DNA of 64,000 nt from Fasciola hepatica. Its lineage: Eukaryota > Platyhelminthes > Trematoda > Plagiorchiida > Fasciolidae. Below, one piece after another: positions 46,801 through 58,559 of the stretch; within the stretch, counting starts at the first letter, position 1; each line of letters opens with the position of its first letter. The stretch covers positions 7,349,001-7,413,000 of the forward strand of contig CANUEZ040000163.1 in the NCBI GenBank assembly GCA_948099385.1, given 5' to 3'. The notes below the pieces were generated by a model, which was given only the letters and a program-made list of their open reading frames with translations, had not been told where the DNA came from and did no database searches. Position numbers and translations under genes: made by a program.

Positions 46801-49800
46801 TTTCGATTGCGTTTAAATCTAAATTATTAGGGGACAATGAAATGAACTGAATCCTCAAGTTGTGTAGACTTTCACGAGATAAAACGTGAATAATGAAGTG
46901 ACGAGTTGCTTCGCGTGAATAGATTTCCAAACTACTCGTGGCCCATGTCATGACGATTTATCTAGAAAATTACCTACCTACCATGATTGTATGTTTTGCT
47001 GCAATGAGGGGATTTTTCAGCCATAAAGCTGAAACCTTTCCAACCACTTACAATACTTCTAATTAAAGTCTATCACCAAAACTGGCCATGGTTTATGCCC
47101 ATCCAGTTCAATGACGTTGGTCGGTTTTGTATCTTGGTATTCTGCTGATTTTCGTGTGGAGAGAATTTCTCACTAGACTTTGTTTCACCCTTTCAGGATC
47201 TATAACCCACTAAGCATTCGCCTGTAAAACGAACTCACCAAAAAAATGATAGTTCTCATGATTTCAATACCTGATGAAATCAATACATGCCCTGCTTTTT
47301 CGGGTGTTTAATACAACATTCACGTCACTTGATACTGGCCGCATTTTTAATTGCCGCATCCTCAACTGCAACAGGAAGCAAGAGTATCTAGGACTGTCTT
47401 CACGTTGGACTAAGTACAGGGATCTACAGCAGTTTGTGGAGCGTAATATTTATAAAATCACCTTTCTTCAGTGTTCTCGGTCCTCTGTCTTTAAAATGTG
47501 TATTTTGAGGGAGTTCTTCGATGAATCATCCTATACATTGTACCCCTAGTTACACTAAAACACTGAAAAATATCCGTCACCAGAAATCCCAAATTATCAG
47601 CCTCTGCAATTCTACTTTGACCCCCTTCTCTCTGTTGCCACAAAAATTCGGTTATCGTGGATCACTTCATCATTATCGCGATAAGCTTATAGCGAGGCGC
47701 ATGAAAGTCATCTTGATTCCATCGCTCACCCTCATGCAAACTGGAATCCCCTTTTTCAGCACATTTGATCATCATCGTTTGGAAACATTTTCAAGCCACA
47801 TATCACGTGAAACCTTCCAATTATAAAAGAATTTATCTTGACGTTTTCCAGTAGGCAAAACTATAAAAAAATACTGGTTAAAACTTACTTCTACAGAACT
47901 CTTTAAATGGGGCGACGTTCTAAATATGACTCAGGATAATTACTTTGATCCACATAACAATTTATTCATATTTCCATACACTGGCAATTCTTGGCTGTCA
48001 TTGCTCAGAGCGTTTTATCTTGGCAACCAAGGTCACATATTCAACTATTTATAGCTCCGTATTAAATGACTTTCAATGAGAGCAAACTTCTTTAGATAGA
48101 GGTCTTCCGGGGAGGTCGCGATTCACCTTAATTAAATTACAAACCTCAAGCACTATTCTGAGGAAACGTTTTAGTGCGTCACAATCAGTTGTACTTCTAT
48201 TTCATGTGCATATGTGTAAAAAGAGTGAATAGTAGAAGTGACATTGTCATGCCCACATTAACGACTCATCTTGCCTGGGATCGTCACTCTTCAGGATAGT
48301 CCTACCTGTGACATCGAATAATCAAATTTTGTAAGTAACGTGCCCTTATCGCTAAACTGTTCGTCGGGCCGTTCAGAAGTGATGGAGAGTGACTCCAGTT
48401 TCTAGACCACTGTGGGACAATGTATCTGTAGAGCTCGTATTGCGCAGGCCGCTAATAATTCGTCCCGGAACTCGTTATTCTTTCATTTGAAATCCGAACT
48501 ACGTTGGGCCGGTACTTAATTTTAATTTTTTAGGTGTATCCTACAGTTTAAATATACAAATGAATATCATGGGACTGGGAGGTGGGGATGAGATTCGACT
48601 GGAATTTAAATGCACGTTTCAACGTGTCAATAAGTAGTTGGTCATATCATAATATTAATACTCGCAGAGTACAGTCAATGCATAGCTGATGAACAGAAAC
48701 TCGGACAAAAAGATCAATTCGGGCCTGTAATAAAGAGACTACAAAATGAAACAACAAAACAGAATAGAGAGAACTCACAGAATTCCGTCGGTTTTTGTTC
48801 TGTCGTCGATCGAGTGCATTTTGTTCGGACATTAATTTATCACACTTTCCTTAGTAGGTGTTTTCAGTGGCGATGAAATGGACGGAGGTAATTTGTGATA
48901 AAAGCCTAAGGTCATTATAACCAAAAACTCATTTATATATATATATATTTGCATAAAAGTACTCCATTTGCCGGAGACGTAAACTATTATGAAGGTAAAA
49001 TATATTAGAACAGACTCGAAAAAATAATGGAGAGGTAATTTAGGAAGTACTGGGATATCGAATTCGTCTACTTCCTCCCATCATTCTCGGCCTACCTTCA
49101 TTCATACTCAACACGTATCACTTTTCAACTAAAAAGAAAGCATTGAAGTTTTCAACTGCTTCCCGGTGAAACCCTAATCTGGTGATTTCAGTGTTTGAAG
49201 ACCTGAGTCGTTTTACCCCGGAAAATTGTGGAGAATTCATTTAACATCCTTGGTCGACAACGCACAATATATAAGTCCAAATTGAATGTAACATACAGAC
49301 TGAAATTTTAATTTGTGATAGATAAATGAGTAATTGTAATTTAACTAAAAACAGTGAAGGCAGAGAGTTTGTAGTAATTATTTCTGCGAGTAGAAAAAGG
49401 GACTTTTCCGTTTGGTCAGTATCATTTCGCTAAAAGCCAGCAGCACTAAATTCCGGATGCTCAAGCAAACTTTAAAGAGTCGTTTTAGGTGAACTGGATT
49501 GCTTTTTAAGCCAAGTAACTTTGCTGTGGTTGATGCTAAAATTCTTATGTTTCCAAGTCATCGAACACAAAATGCCTTCCTGAATTTATTGGAAGGTCAT
49601 TTGAGCAAGGTATCGTCACGCTCTGTCTTATGAACATGCCATTACAGCTGCATGTGATCTGGTAGACAATGTTTCAGACAGTCAGTTGGCAAGACAGTTA
49701 CCGTGATCATGGAACCTCAATTCTCCGATGTTCTGAATTATACTTTGTTAAACTTCCCCGTGTGTACGATTCGGAAAAAAGTATGCTGTGCTTGATAGAA

Positions 49801-50358
49801 AACTCGTTTGGTTTTTTAAGAAAAATATTAGAATGGTTTGTTTTCTTTCAACTATGTCCACCATGTTTGGTTAGCCTCAAAGTCTTCTTGTTTACAATCT
49901 GTTACTTTATCAAATAAGACGATTTTTCGTCAAATCGAAAACAAATAGCTGAAGGTTTAACTAAAAAAAATGATTTATCTATGCAATAGCTTTTCTTTAT
50001 AAAACAAAATGGTGTAGTAGTTATTCAGTAGAATTGGACCGTTGATGCAAAATCTCACTGCTTGCCTTCCTTAGCTGAAGTAACATGCAGTACATCTGAT
50101 ACGGAGGAGCTTAGTGAGCCTGATAACAAAGTGGTTATCTTAAGTACTTGATTAGGACAGTAATCGTGTGGTTTCAAATTTACTTTGATCAACTGCCCTG
50201 AAATTAATAACTAACTAGAGCACTTCAATTAAATACACGACAGATCCGGTTTTCAGTCTAGCTACTTTATACCTTTCTCTCTCATTTTCTTCATCTCTCT
50301 GCCGCTCTCGCTCTGACCTCCTCACAACCCACTCTCTGATGGACGAATTTTCTCACAG
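43863..50358. other. Long non-coding stretch upstream of the CH exon
   Basis: Probable intron or upstream DNA of the plus-strand gene whose exon starts at 50359. The minus-strand frame 46951-46676 (91 codons) and the plus-strand frames at 47274-47826 carry no recognised domain. A repeat-like translation (GRGSNPSSCT) near 44690 suggests another decayed repeat around 44330-44870. A short TA run lies near 48937-48951. Confidence 0.3.
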
Positions 50359-50603
50359 ACGAACGTGATCATATGCAAAAGATCTTGTTCACCAAATGGA
50401 TCAATGCCCAACTCGGTTGGGACTCCGTGATCGATGGATGTTTGCACAGCCGGCAGTTGGATCATCATTCACAGATGTACTCACAAAAAGCGGCCAAATT
50501 ATGGGGTTTACGTGAAATGCTGTGTGTTCATGACTTGTTCGATGATCTGCGTGACGGCCGAGTGCTTTTGCGATTGCTAGAACTACTGTCTGGCAAACTT
50601 CTC
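50359..50603 (+). CDS. Exon of a spectrin/plakin-family protein (start of CH1 domain)
   Basis: A 245-bp internal exon. The acceptor is a long pyrimidine-rich tract ending CTCACAG at 50358 and the donor is CTC|GTAAGT at 50603/50604. If the preceding exon supplies a G, the reading begins D-E-R-D-H-M-Q-K. This and FTKWINAQL match the opening of the first calponin-homology domain of beta-spectrins and plakins, which bind F-actin together with CH2. HDLFDDLRDGRVLLRLLELL is the second conserved helix. The exon ends in phase 0 after LLSGKLL. Between the AQL and DLF segments there are 39 residues where I recall about 8 in typical members, so about 31 are inserted. The next CH exon was not found downstream in the window. 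Which subfamily (beta-spectrin or plakin) cannot be settled from one exon. Confidence 0.85.
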
Positions 50604-51639
50604 GTAAGTTAATATTTCGACGGGGTGAGGGTTTTCAAATACTTCTGAGATGCATCCACTTTTCATTATTTTGAAATTTGATCCAGCTAGCAAAATGATG
50701 CATTCCAGAAGAAATTCAGTATAAACGAAATACGTTTCAGTTACGGATTTGATGATTACTATTCGGTGAGTGTATCGAATACCAAGAATAAATCATTTTA
50801 AAAGGCTTATTCAATTGACGTCTCTGAAAAAGTGATAATGTGCTGGCTAGGTTGCTAAAGTTTGGATGTCATCATTTCTATAAAGTCGGAAAAGAATCTT
50901 TGGAAATGAGATATGACTACTTGAGTTTGTACTTATATTTGTATGAAGAACTTAAGCAACTTATATCCAAACATTTCAGTCAGTACAAGCAAAAATAAAA
51001 TGAAACGAGCAAGATTTCACAGCTTGTAAAATATTCGGGTAAGCACCCACTTGGAGTACACTTCAGCAAACGGGAGAGTTGGGGAAAACTGCACCAATCA
51101 TTTTGTGAGTAACCCAACTGTTATTTTCTCTTTATTTGTTAGAATCCGAGTAAGATGGGCGAGTAGGGAGGTTTTGTACAGATTTATTCCTAAAGAAAGG
51201 TGCTGGGAAGCATAACGGACGGCTGAGTAGTAGCGGTCAAAAGATAAGTCTGTGTAACGGTTGAACAGGGAACCGCAGTATCTTGTGGGCTAGCGTTAAG
51301 CAAGACTCAGTATGCTGATCATGTTCAGTCAAAAATATGCCAGCGGGGATAAATGAAACGCAACTGATAATTACCATTCAATGGAGCGGGGCTTTAAGGT
51401 CACGTTCTTGAAGGCCGGCGGACAGAAGTACAGGGTAGGAAGGACACATGTAGTTTCGGACACTGGAGACAGTTATTCCGAAGTTCATCTTCTGAAGTTT
51501 TTGTTTGAAAAGAGAGAAGTTGCAGCTTTCCCATACAGTTTTCGATATTAGTTGCTCCCCGTAGATTATCATGAGTTTATTCAGAAGTGCTTGACGAAGC
51601 TCACTGTAGCTAAGAGTTTGGAGTTAACGAGAAGAGAAC
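50604..51639. other. Intron sequence, no exon seen
   Basis: Follows the consensus splice donor of the CH exon. I looked for the next CH1 segment (a 'K G R .. IHCLENV' type motif) and did not see it. Confidence 0.4.
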
Positions 51640-51897
51640 CTACTGCGGAAGGAGAGTGGAAATTGCTGGAAAACATTTAGGGCACTTGAATTGGCTTGGT
51701 TTCAAATCAGATTGAATGGGAAAGTTCTCTATTTGAGTTAAGTTCTCACTGAAGTTTACCGTAGTTTCATTGAAGAAAGTTGACAGGGGCTTCGCTAGCT
51801 GGGCAGTTCTGTGTCTGAGAATTTCAGGGAAGATGCCATCTGAAACTGCAGAAAACAAAACTTTAGACGCAGGAAAAAATCTGAATATGTTAGACAT
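51640..51897 (-). mobile_element. Possible LINE RT fragment
   Basis: An 85-codon frame with SDGIFPEILRHRTAQLAKPL and STFFNETTV. The spacing resembles the 'GPDGI.PE.L ... LA.PL..LFN' opening of LINE RTs, with GPDG partly lost. Flanking sequence does not continue the domain convincingly, so this is either a short relic or a chance match. Confidence 0.4.
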
Positions 51898-53399
51898 GGA
51901 GAGAGATTTTTTGTAGTAGGAAAATTAAGTGAATTATTTCTTGAAGATTTGCATAATTCAATTCTTGGAAAAGGGGGTCGAACTGTTCGACGCGGAAAAG
52001 CATATCTTCTAATGGCACATGTTCAATTTACCAGATCCATTTTTTGTTTAGTGGTATGTTCATCAGTTTTTATTTTGTGTGGCCATAAGTGCCGTGCGAA
52101 GGACATGACATGGTGCATCAAAGGTCGACAGTAATACTCTGGGATACCCAGTAATCACAGCCTTGAGACTTTGACTTGGGATTTACATGACGTCCGAAAA
52201 AGTCGCAGTTGGTAACAGGGTGAACGAGGGCGAATTACCAATCGTTTCATCTGTTATCAGATTCAGGCCAGACATTCATTTTCCACAAAGTTTTAGGACA
52301 AATAATAAGTAGAAGTTCTGATGGAGTTAACTGAGGCGAAAATCGGGTAACTGTCGAGATATATACAAGTGAGTATACACCCGTCAAAGAAACGCATCTA
52401 TCGGAGTGGTAAGCTTCCATCAATATCTATCGCACTACTTTGAATATACACTAACTGTGTTTGTAATGAAACTGAATCATTCATTGAGTTCAGGCTCATA
52501 GTCAAATCGAATGTGCGAACAAAGGTACTTCGTGGGCATTTTGTTTTGCACCGGCAACTTTCGCGTATAGTTCAAATCCATGAGCTCTGTGTTATTGTTT
52601 TCAACGAGAACTTCTGAAGCGCTATCTCCTCCTTGCAACCCACTGGTGTCCAAGTTCTCTCAAGTCTAGCCAGAAAGCGTTATCATACACAGTATGTTCA
52701 AAAGTGTAAACATGGCTAGGCAACGAACTGCTCCGGAACTGTCCAAGAAACACTACACGCGCACCTGCATGCAGTTGGTCTGCATCCGTGTAGGAGTGAC
52801 TCGGTTACTAAAACGCCAATTTAATTGTTTTTTTCTTGAGTTCGTTGACTGCCCACGCATGGCCAGTCGTGCATTGAACTGAAGCCAATAACTTATTGTG
52901 TGTGTGTGTGTTTCTGGCGATGGATGAGTTGGATAGCCTTGTGTGGAATGTTCACACTGAACCATTATTTTTAGTTCCGGGTGGTTTCATTTGTGCTCCT
53001 TCCCAAATCCATTCCCTCTCATCTAGTTCCAGCACCACACTTGCTAGATCGTTTACCTTTCTGGATCCACACTATCACTCACAATCACTATTATCTCGCT
53101 CTCAGCTATCCCTCCAAGCTTCACGAATGTTTCGAGCATGCAAGTAGTGCACCAATTACTGGGAACTGAATCACTGTCAATTGATTGTCATGTGGTTAGA
53201 AGCAGCAAGAGTGATTGCCGTTGCAAGGTTTGCTCACTTTTATTCACAGTGACGGGTTCTCAATTTGTTCCGTTTCCGGTATTTTATGACGCAATGTCAA
53301 CGCCTAACTCATAATAATACTTGCTGGGATCAAAGAACTTTTTTATACACGGGCATTGACAGAAATCATTAGCTGTTTTGATTATGTAATAAATCGTAA
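51898..53399. other. No confident gene
   Basis: A frame at 52920-53147 starting MDELDSLVW is Ser-rich and follows a (TG)n run at 52899-52910; it has no recognised domain and I do not call it. Otherwise empty. Confidence 0.3.
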
Positions 53400-53460
53400 C
53401 TGGGACTCGAACCAAAAGAAAAGGGTTGTGAGTCAATTACGTGACCTGAGCCGGCTGACA
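53400..53460 (-). repeat. tRNA-like SINE head, family D-like
   Basis: Minus strand has GCCGGCTCAGGTCACGTAAT followed by a B-box-like GGTTCGAGTCCC, similar in layout to 23651-23730 and 63350-63425. Confidence 0.35.
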
Positions 53461-53971
53461 TTGACTCTCTTCATCGAAACAGTGTATGCGATACGACTTG
53501 CATCAGTCAGTAGTCTTTCACATTAGCAACCTATCACCCACACAGTGGAGGTGTTCTTAGGCAGTGCCATAGAACATCAAGGCGCTTCGCTAACCTGCCT
53601 CCCTGAATTGACCCCCAATCAGTTTTCAAACCATTTCAGCTCACTAGTGAGAACGGTATTCTTTATATGGGACTCTGGGTGACCCTAACCAAGTATTGCA
53701 CAAAACTGTTTGGTCCTACTGGTTTTTGGGCCTTTTCTTATGGCTGACTGATGATAAGGCCAACCACCACTTGTCAGGTTTGTGTTCCGAACTTGTCAAT
53801 GCACACTATCCATCCATCACCCCGTCGGTGTTGAGTCCTCTGGCTCCAACCTTGACCTCAGTTCTGGACAAGCAATGCATGCACATCACGTGACGCAATG
53901 TGACGGCTTTGGTCTGTCAGCATAGGCACACTCTCAGTAAACCAGCAATCAGTCAACATCCTGAGATCCAT

Positions 53972-54388
53972 TTTAACATGGACGGCAACAAGGGTTAGGA
54001 TACTTGTATTCCCACGGTAACACAAGTCAAGTCATGAAACACACAGTCGTTTATGTAGGCCCTTTTCCAGAATGCGTGTCACCAAGATTGCTATTCGCCG
54101 CTGCTTGAGCGCTTCGGCTGCGTTCTGTCCAGTTGCCCGTGGCCGATAACTTGTTTCTTGGCCATCATTTCCCTTCGGTTGGTCCGACTGTCTCAGTTGA
54201 CTGCTCGATCGGCTGGGCTATCTTGGTGGTTGCCGGAGATCCCGCTGCTTCCTCTCTGGTAGTCCGTATGCCTCCTTTTTCGTGCTTCGGGAAGCCTCCG
54301 GCATATTCTTCTGTCTGTGGCCCTCGTTCGGTTCGTCCGTTCGCCTTGATTTTCACGCCGTTCCCTCACCCCAGCATTCCCTGTTACA
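53972..54388 (-). mobile_element. Solo LTR, copy 2
   Basis: A 417-bp relative of 39910-40351. On the minus strand it begins TGTAACAGGGAATGCTGGGG and ends with a mutated GTTAAA where copy 1 has GTTACA. The TATA position reads TACATAAA, so the promoter is weakened. GC content is higher than in copy 1. The two copies share order along their whole length but differ in small gaps. No internal element coding sequence is near, and no target duplication was recognised. Confidence 0.6.
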
Positions 54389-55671
54389 TTATGGGGAAGT
54401 AGAATGAAGCGTTCAAACCGAAAAACTAACTGGTTAGAGATCTGTGTGTGTGTGTATGTGCGTGGCAATCGAAGATTTCAAACCAGTTTCAAGTCCCATT
54501 TGTCGATACTCATTAAGCGGGTGGATAGGAAAGGTGTGCACTGATTCCAGTGATTGTTAGTAGTGAGTGGATTACTGACAATCCATGAAGGACCAGGCAT
54601 TAGGTACTCAAATTCTTTGCAACTTCGTCAACTTTGTTTTTCTGCAGGACGTATGTTTGGTGCACATTACCACTTTTATGAAACCAAACCAGGTACGATG
54701 TGGGCCACTGTGGGATTTTCCATTCACATTTTTGTGTACAAGGTATATACCTCATTCAGCCATGAGTCATCTTACAGCATCCATAATTCAATCTCCAGTG
54801 ATACCTATTGTTACGGACGCCCGATTTTGAGCTACATATAGAAGTATAATTTGCCAATCAGAGTCATGAGTCAAAACCCGGCACCCCAATGAAGAAATCG
54901 ATACATTGGGATCAAAACTACAAGAATAAGAAACTGTAAAAACGAACTTGGTTACAAGCATCTTTGGTTGATCGTAAGCAATCGGGAGCAGAATAAAAAC
55001 CGTTCGAAATGCTCAACCGGGTCAACGAATCCAAAGTAGCCAACCGCTCTCCTAAAACAATTCAAATTGAGTCAGAATAATAAGAATGACAAAAAAAAAC
55101 AGGAGAGAATAAAGTGTCACTGATGATAGAACCTGGGAGCTATGAACAAGAGGCTATGGTTCAACCATGTTACGTCAGCAATCGTTATCCTGAGTGCAAA
55201 ATTTCATTCAGTGACACAGCCACTCCTTCCTGCATGACATCGCTTCCAGTACATTGGTGAGGTCGAAGTAAATCTCTTGTTCAGTTGCTGGCGCTTTTCG
55301 ATGAGCTCAAATTTGTGCCCAATGTCCTTCTAAAATTCTAACCGGAAGTGGATTGAGAGCTCAACTAGTTGAATATTGGATGAGGTTGAAAGAAGTACCG
55401 AAAGACATATTTAGATTGGTGGTAAGTAGCGTGTGAATGGGTAGACAAAATTTTTCCGGAAGCACAAGCTGGTTTCAGGAGTGTTGCTACACATCAATTA
55501 TGCGTACTCGGTACTCCTCAGTCCTCTCATTTTCAAACTAAACCCCACTTCCTCATTTTTTCGGAATAAGGTCAAAATTACTCGGAAGTGACATTGAATT
55601 GGCTGTCTGAGATTTCCTCCTGATTAGTCTGAAGAAAGGCCCATTATTCATTTGTATACACTTCGCCTAAA
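54389..55671. other. No gene seen
   Basis: A TG-rich run near 54444-54464 is present. The open frames at 54554-54841 have no recognised motif. Confidence 0.3.
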
Positions 55672-56186
55672 TGGCCACACCGTACGCTTGCCGTCGGTGC
55701 ATCGCACCATAATGTGCGACCACAATTACTCAAGTGCCCTCCACTTTGTCGTGACCGCAGCTATCGCGCTAAGTGTTTATCATGTGACCGAAGCAGATGA
55801 TCGAGAGGTGATCAATAACACGACCGGTGCACAGAGGCAGGCCTATCAGTCGGCCTTAAGCGTTCCAAGTAGGCAAAGAGGACAAAGCGGACGAAATATT
55901 CCTGTGGTCAAGCCCTAACTGTGAGGGTAATAATGGGAAACGGGAACTGCAGTGTGGGTACGATGGAGCAAATGTATCCGAACTTCAATCCGTCTTCACC
56001 GTTGCCGCTTTGTCCACTCAGTTCACTAGGATGGAGTAAGGCTGATTGAGAGGCCTGTCTCTGGTCTTGTTAATGATCACGTCTCGGCTACCTGCTCCGG
56101 TCGCGACATGGTCGAGTCCACGTGCGTAATTGTGGACGCACATTATGGCTCGATGCCCAGACGACGAACGCACGGTGTGGGTAGCG
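55672..56186. repeat. Imperfect ~515-bp palindrome (fold-back repeat)
   Basis: The left arm (55672-55893) and the reverse complement of the right arm (55996-56186) align along their lengths. The best part is CCATAATGTGCG plus CCACAATTAC, and both arms also share GTGATCA-TAACA-GACC and AGGCAGGCCT-type blocks and GGACAAAGCGG at the inner end. The left arm has one extra stretch of about 35 bases. The loop is about 100 bp. Similarity is roughly 75-80 percent by eye. The element is GC-richer than its surroundings. It has no coding capacity that I can recognise, so a foldback/MITE-like element or two copies of one repeat inserted tail to tail are both possible. Confidence 0.75.
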
Positions 56187-58559
56187 TTTTACGGTCCAAC
56201 AGCGCGTTATTTAAAATTTTGCGGTCGGTTTAAGAGGGTGCGCGACAGCTGATACGTATGTTGGCGAATCGCACAGCTAAATGCGCAATGATACAACTCA
56301 CTCTGAACTATTCATAAACTGGACATTATTTCGCATATGCAATGGTTATCTCATACGTGCATAGAAGCATTCCTAAGACTACTCAAAATATTTCCCAAAC
56401 CTATTTTGGTCGGTGAAGACAGCTATTTTTACGATGGTGTTTGGTGAGTAAAAAGCGTACAAGTAATTTCGTTGTCTGCAGCCTAATTTAAGACACCTCA
56501 GTGATCTTATTCGAATTGCGCCTTCTCGAAACTTACTGGTGATCGCTGTTATCCATGGCTTGAATGCCAGCTGAATGGTACAAAACGTTTCTTTTACGGA
56601 AAATCTTATGGGGGTGGCATCTGCGGTAGAACCTGTTTTCCAAAACCTGTACTTAAGTCACTGAAATCCGGTTCATAATTATATCAGCGTACTACCGGAA
56701 CAAGACACGCCAAAGGCTTCCACTACCCAGCTATTTCTTAGCAATAGCAAAGTCAGTGCGGTCATTCTGACCATTTTCCTTGGTCCTTACTGGTTCATTA
56801 TGAATCTCTTCACGCTGAACAATCCGCTTCGCTCATTTCGAGCATAATTCCCGACGGGTAAAGGAGTTCCCACCCCCACTCTCCTACGAGCCACCGGCCG
56901 TCCGCGGAACAACCGCCAGCGGGACCAGCTACAGCGGTCTGTGGAGGCTACGCTGGCAAGCCTACTTATATACTAAATATTGGTAAATTAAAACAAATTT
57001 CGCAACGAAACCGGGGGCACCATTCTCATTTTCCGCATATAGAACTTCATCACACTCAACAATTTTCTCCAGTTTGCTCGCTTAAAGCCAGTCTGACGAA
57101 CATTAAAGTTGGACCACAAGACACTACCGCACGGTGTGGCCACCACGCAAAATGTGGAAGGGTGATTGGTGCACCTGTCTTCAGACCAATCAGGAGGAAA
57201 TCTCAGACGGACTATGGAATGTCACTTCCGTATAACTTTAGCCCTGTTCCAAGACAATGCGGAAAATAGTGTAGCACACTCCGTTGTTATGTCGTCACTA
57301 GGATCTATTCTGAAGCGTCAGGAATGTGAATGGACGCTGTTCATTGAAAAGTCTACAGATGAACCACAGCTGTTACTCCCGCTAGTTATTCGTGTCTAGG
57401 CCAATCCTAACCCAACGAACGTACTACTTACTATCAGTATAAGCACTCGTACTTGTTGCCTCGTTGTTCGTCACAAATATATAATTCCCCTTAGTGAAGA
57501 ACATGGGACGATAACTTCACCCATGAGAATGTGGAAATGTGAAACACAAATAGAAAAATAGGTGTTCGTAAATATGGATACTTCTACCATGATGTTCTAT
57601 CCATATACCATCATTCCGTCCACCTGTTGGCTTGCCTTCTTTATAAGTGACTTATTTCAACGTTTTCGGAATAGAATCCAATAGCCCAACTAGTTTTTCT
57701 GTACTCCCAAGTGTACTCTTTTGCCATCTCTGAAGTCGAAGGCAGAAAAAAGCGCACTCATTTATTTCTCCAACACCAGAAATAAGTCCATCATCATGAT
57801 AAAATGTGAACTGTCGTGGAATAATCATAACACATGATCCCTCAAACTGTCCTGCTTTTGATCATGTAATCAAATGTACCAACAAATGTTCACTTCCATA
57901 TGATGAACATCCTTATGTGAGGCACGATCTGATGCATCGGCAGAAAGTGAAGTAGTGAGTGAGTGATTGAATCCAGTGTAATGGTGACTGGTAGACTTTA
58001 GAATAAAACGTATTTGTCCATAATTTATCTTGGAACTTTTGTCAGTCTTAGTAATAACACCTGATTGCTTTGAACACTAGACTTCAGCCTTTGGATGAGT
58101 TTGACTTCAGTGAACTAGTTCAAAATTTAACTGTCTTAAATGCATGTCTCATGCATGCTGGCAACTGTCTCATCGTTGAATGAAACAGATTCTTTGCAGT
58201 TACTGAGGAAAGCGTACCCTTGGCAAGATTATGAACAACTCACAGTTGTTAAAAGTAATATATAAATGCAAATGTAATTACTGCCTGTTTTTTCCCAGCA
58301 AGTCAAAGTTCTGCTGTCAGAATTGACCTGCAACAATGTTCCCTATGCCAGAAATTAGGCAAACGGATAATGATCAATTGGTCAATTTTCACTTGGCCTG
58401 ATGCACAGTATTTCGATAACAAACAACACTTAATTTTCTATTTTTTATGATAAATGGGACTTAACTTGACAGAAGACGAACGCGGAATACTTTCTCATTG
58501 GTATTCATCAGAAATGAGAAATTGGGAATGTGTGTGTCGCTTCCGTTTCTCTCGAATGC
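56187..58559. other. No gene seen
   Basis: A GC-rich block at about 56850-56955 contrasts with its AT-rich surroundings and has a TATATAAG-like box on the minus strand near 56968; it may be part of another LTR or SINE but has no partner in the window. A short CGCACGGTGTGGCCACC near 57128 echoes the outer end of the palindrome. Confidence 0.3.

Noticed and set aside
46676..46951. 91-codon minus-strand frame as an exon
   Set aside because: Protein-like in places, but no recognised domain, and the acceptor/donor signals are not convincing.
52896..53147. Ser-rich plus-strand frame after a TG repeat as a 5' exon
   Set aside because: Low complexity, no domain, no clear donor; chance frame is more likely.
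54133..54468. Overlapping frames on both strands
   Set aside because: They lie mostly within the second solo LTR, whose higher GC content suppresses stops by chance.
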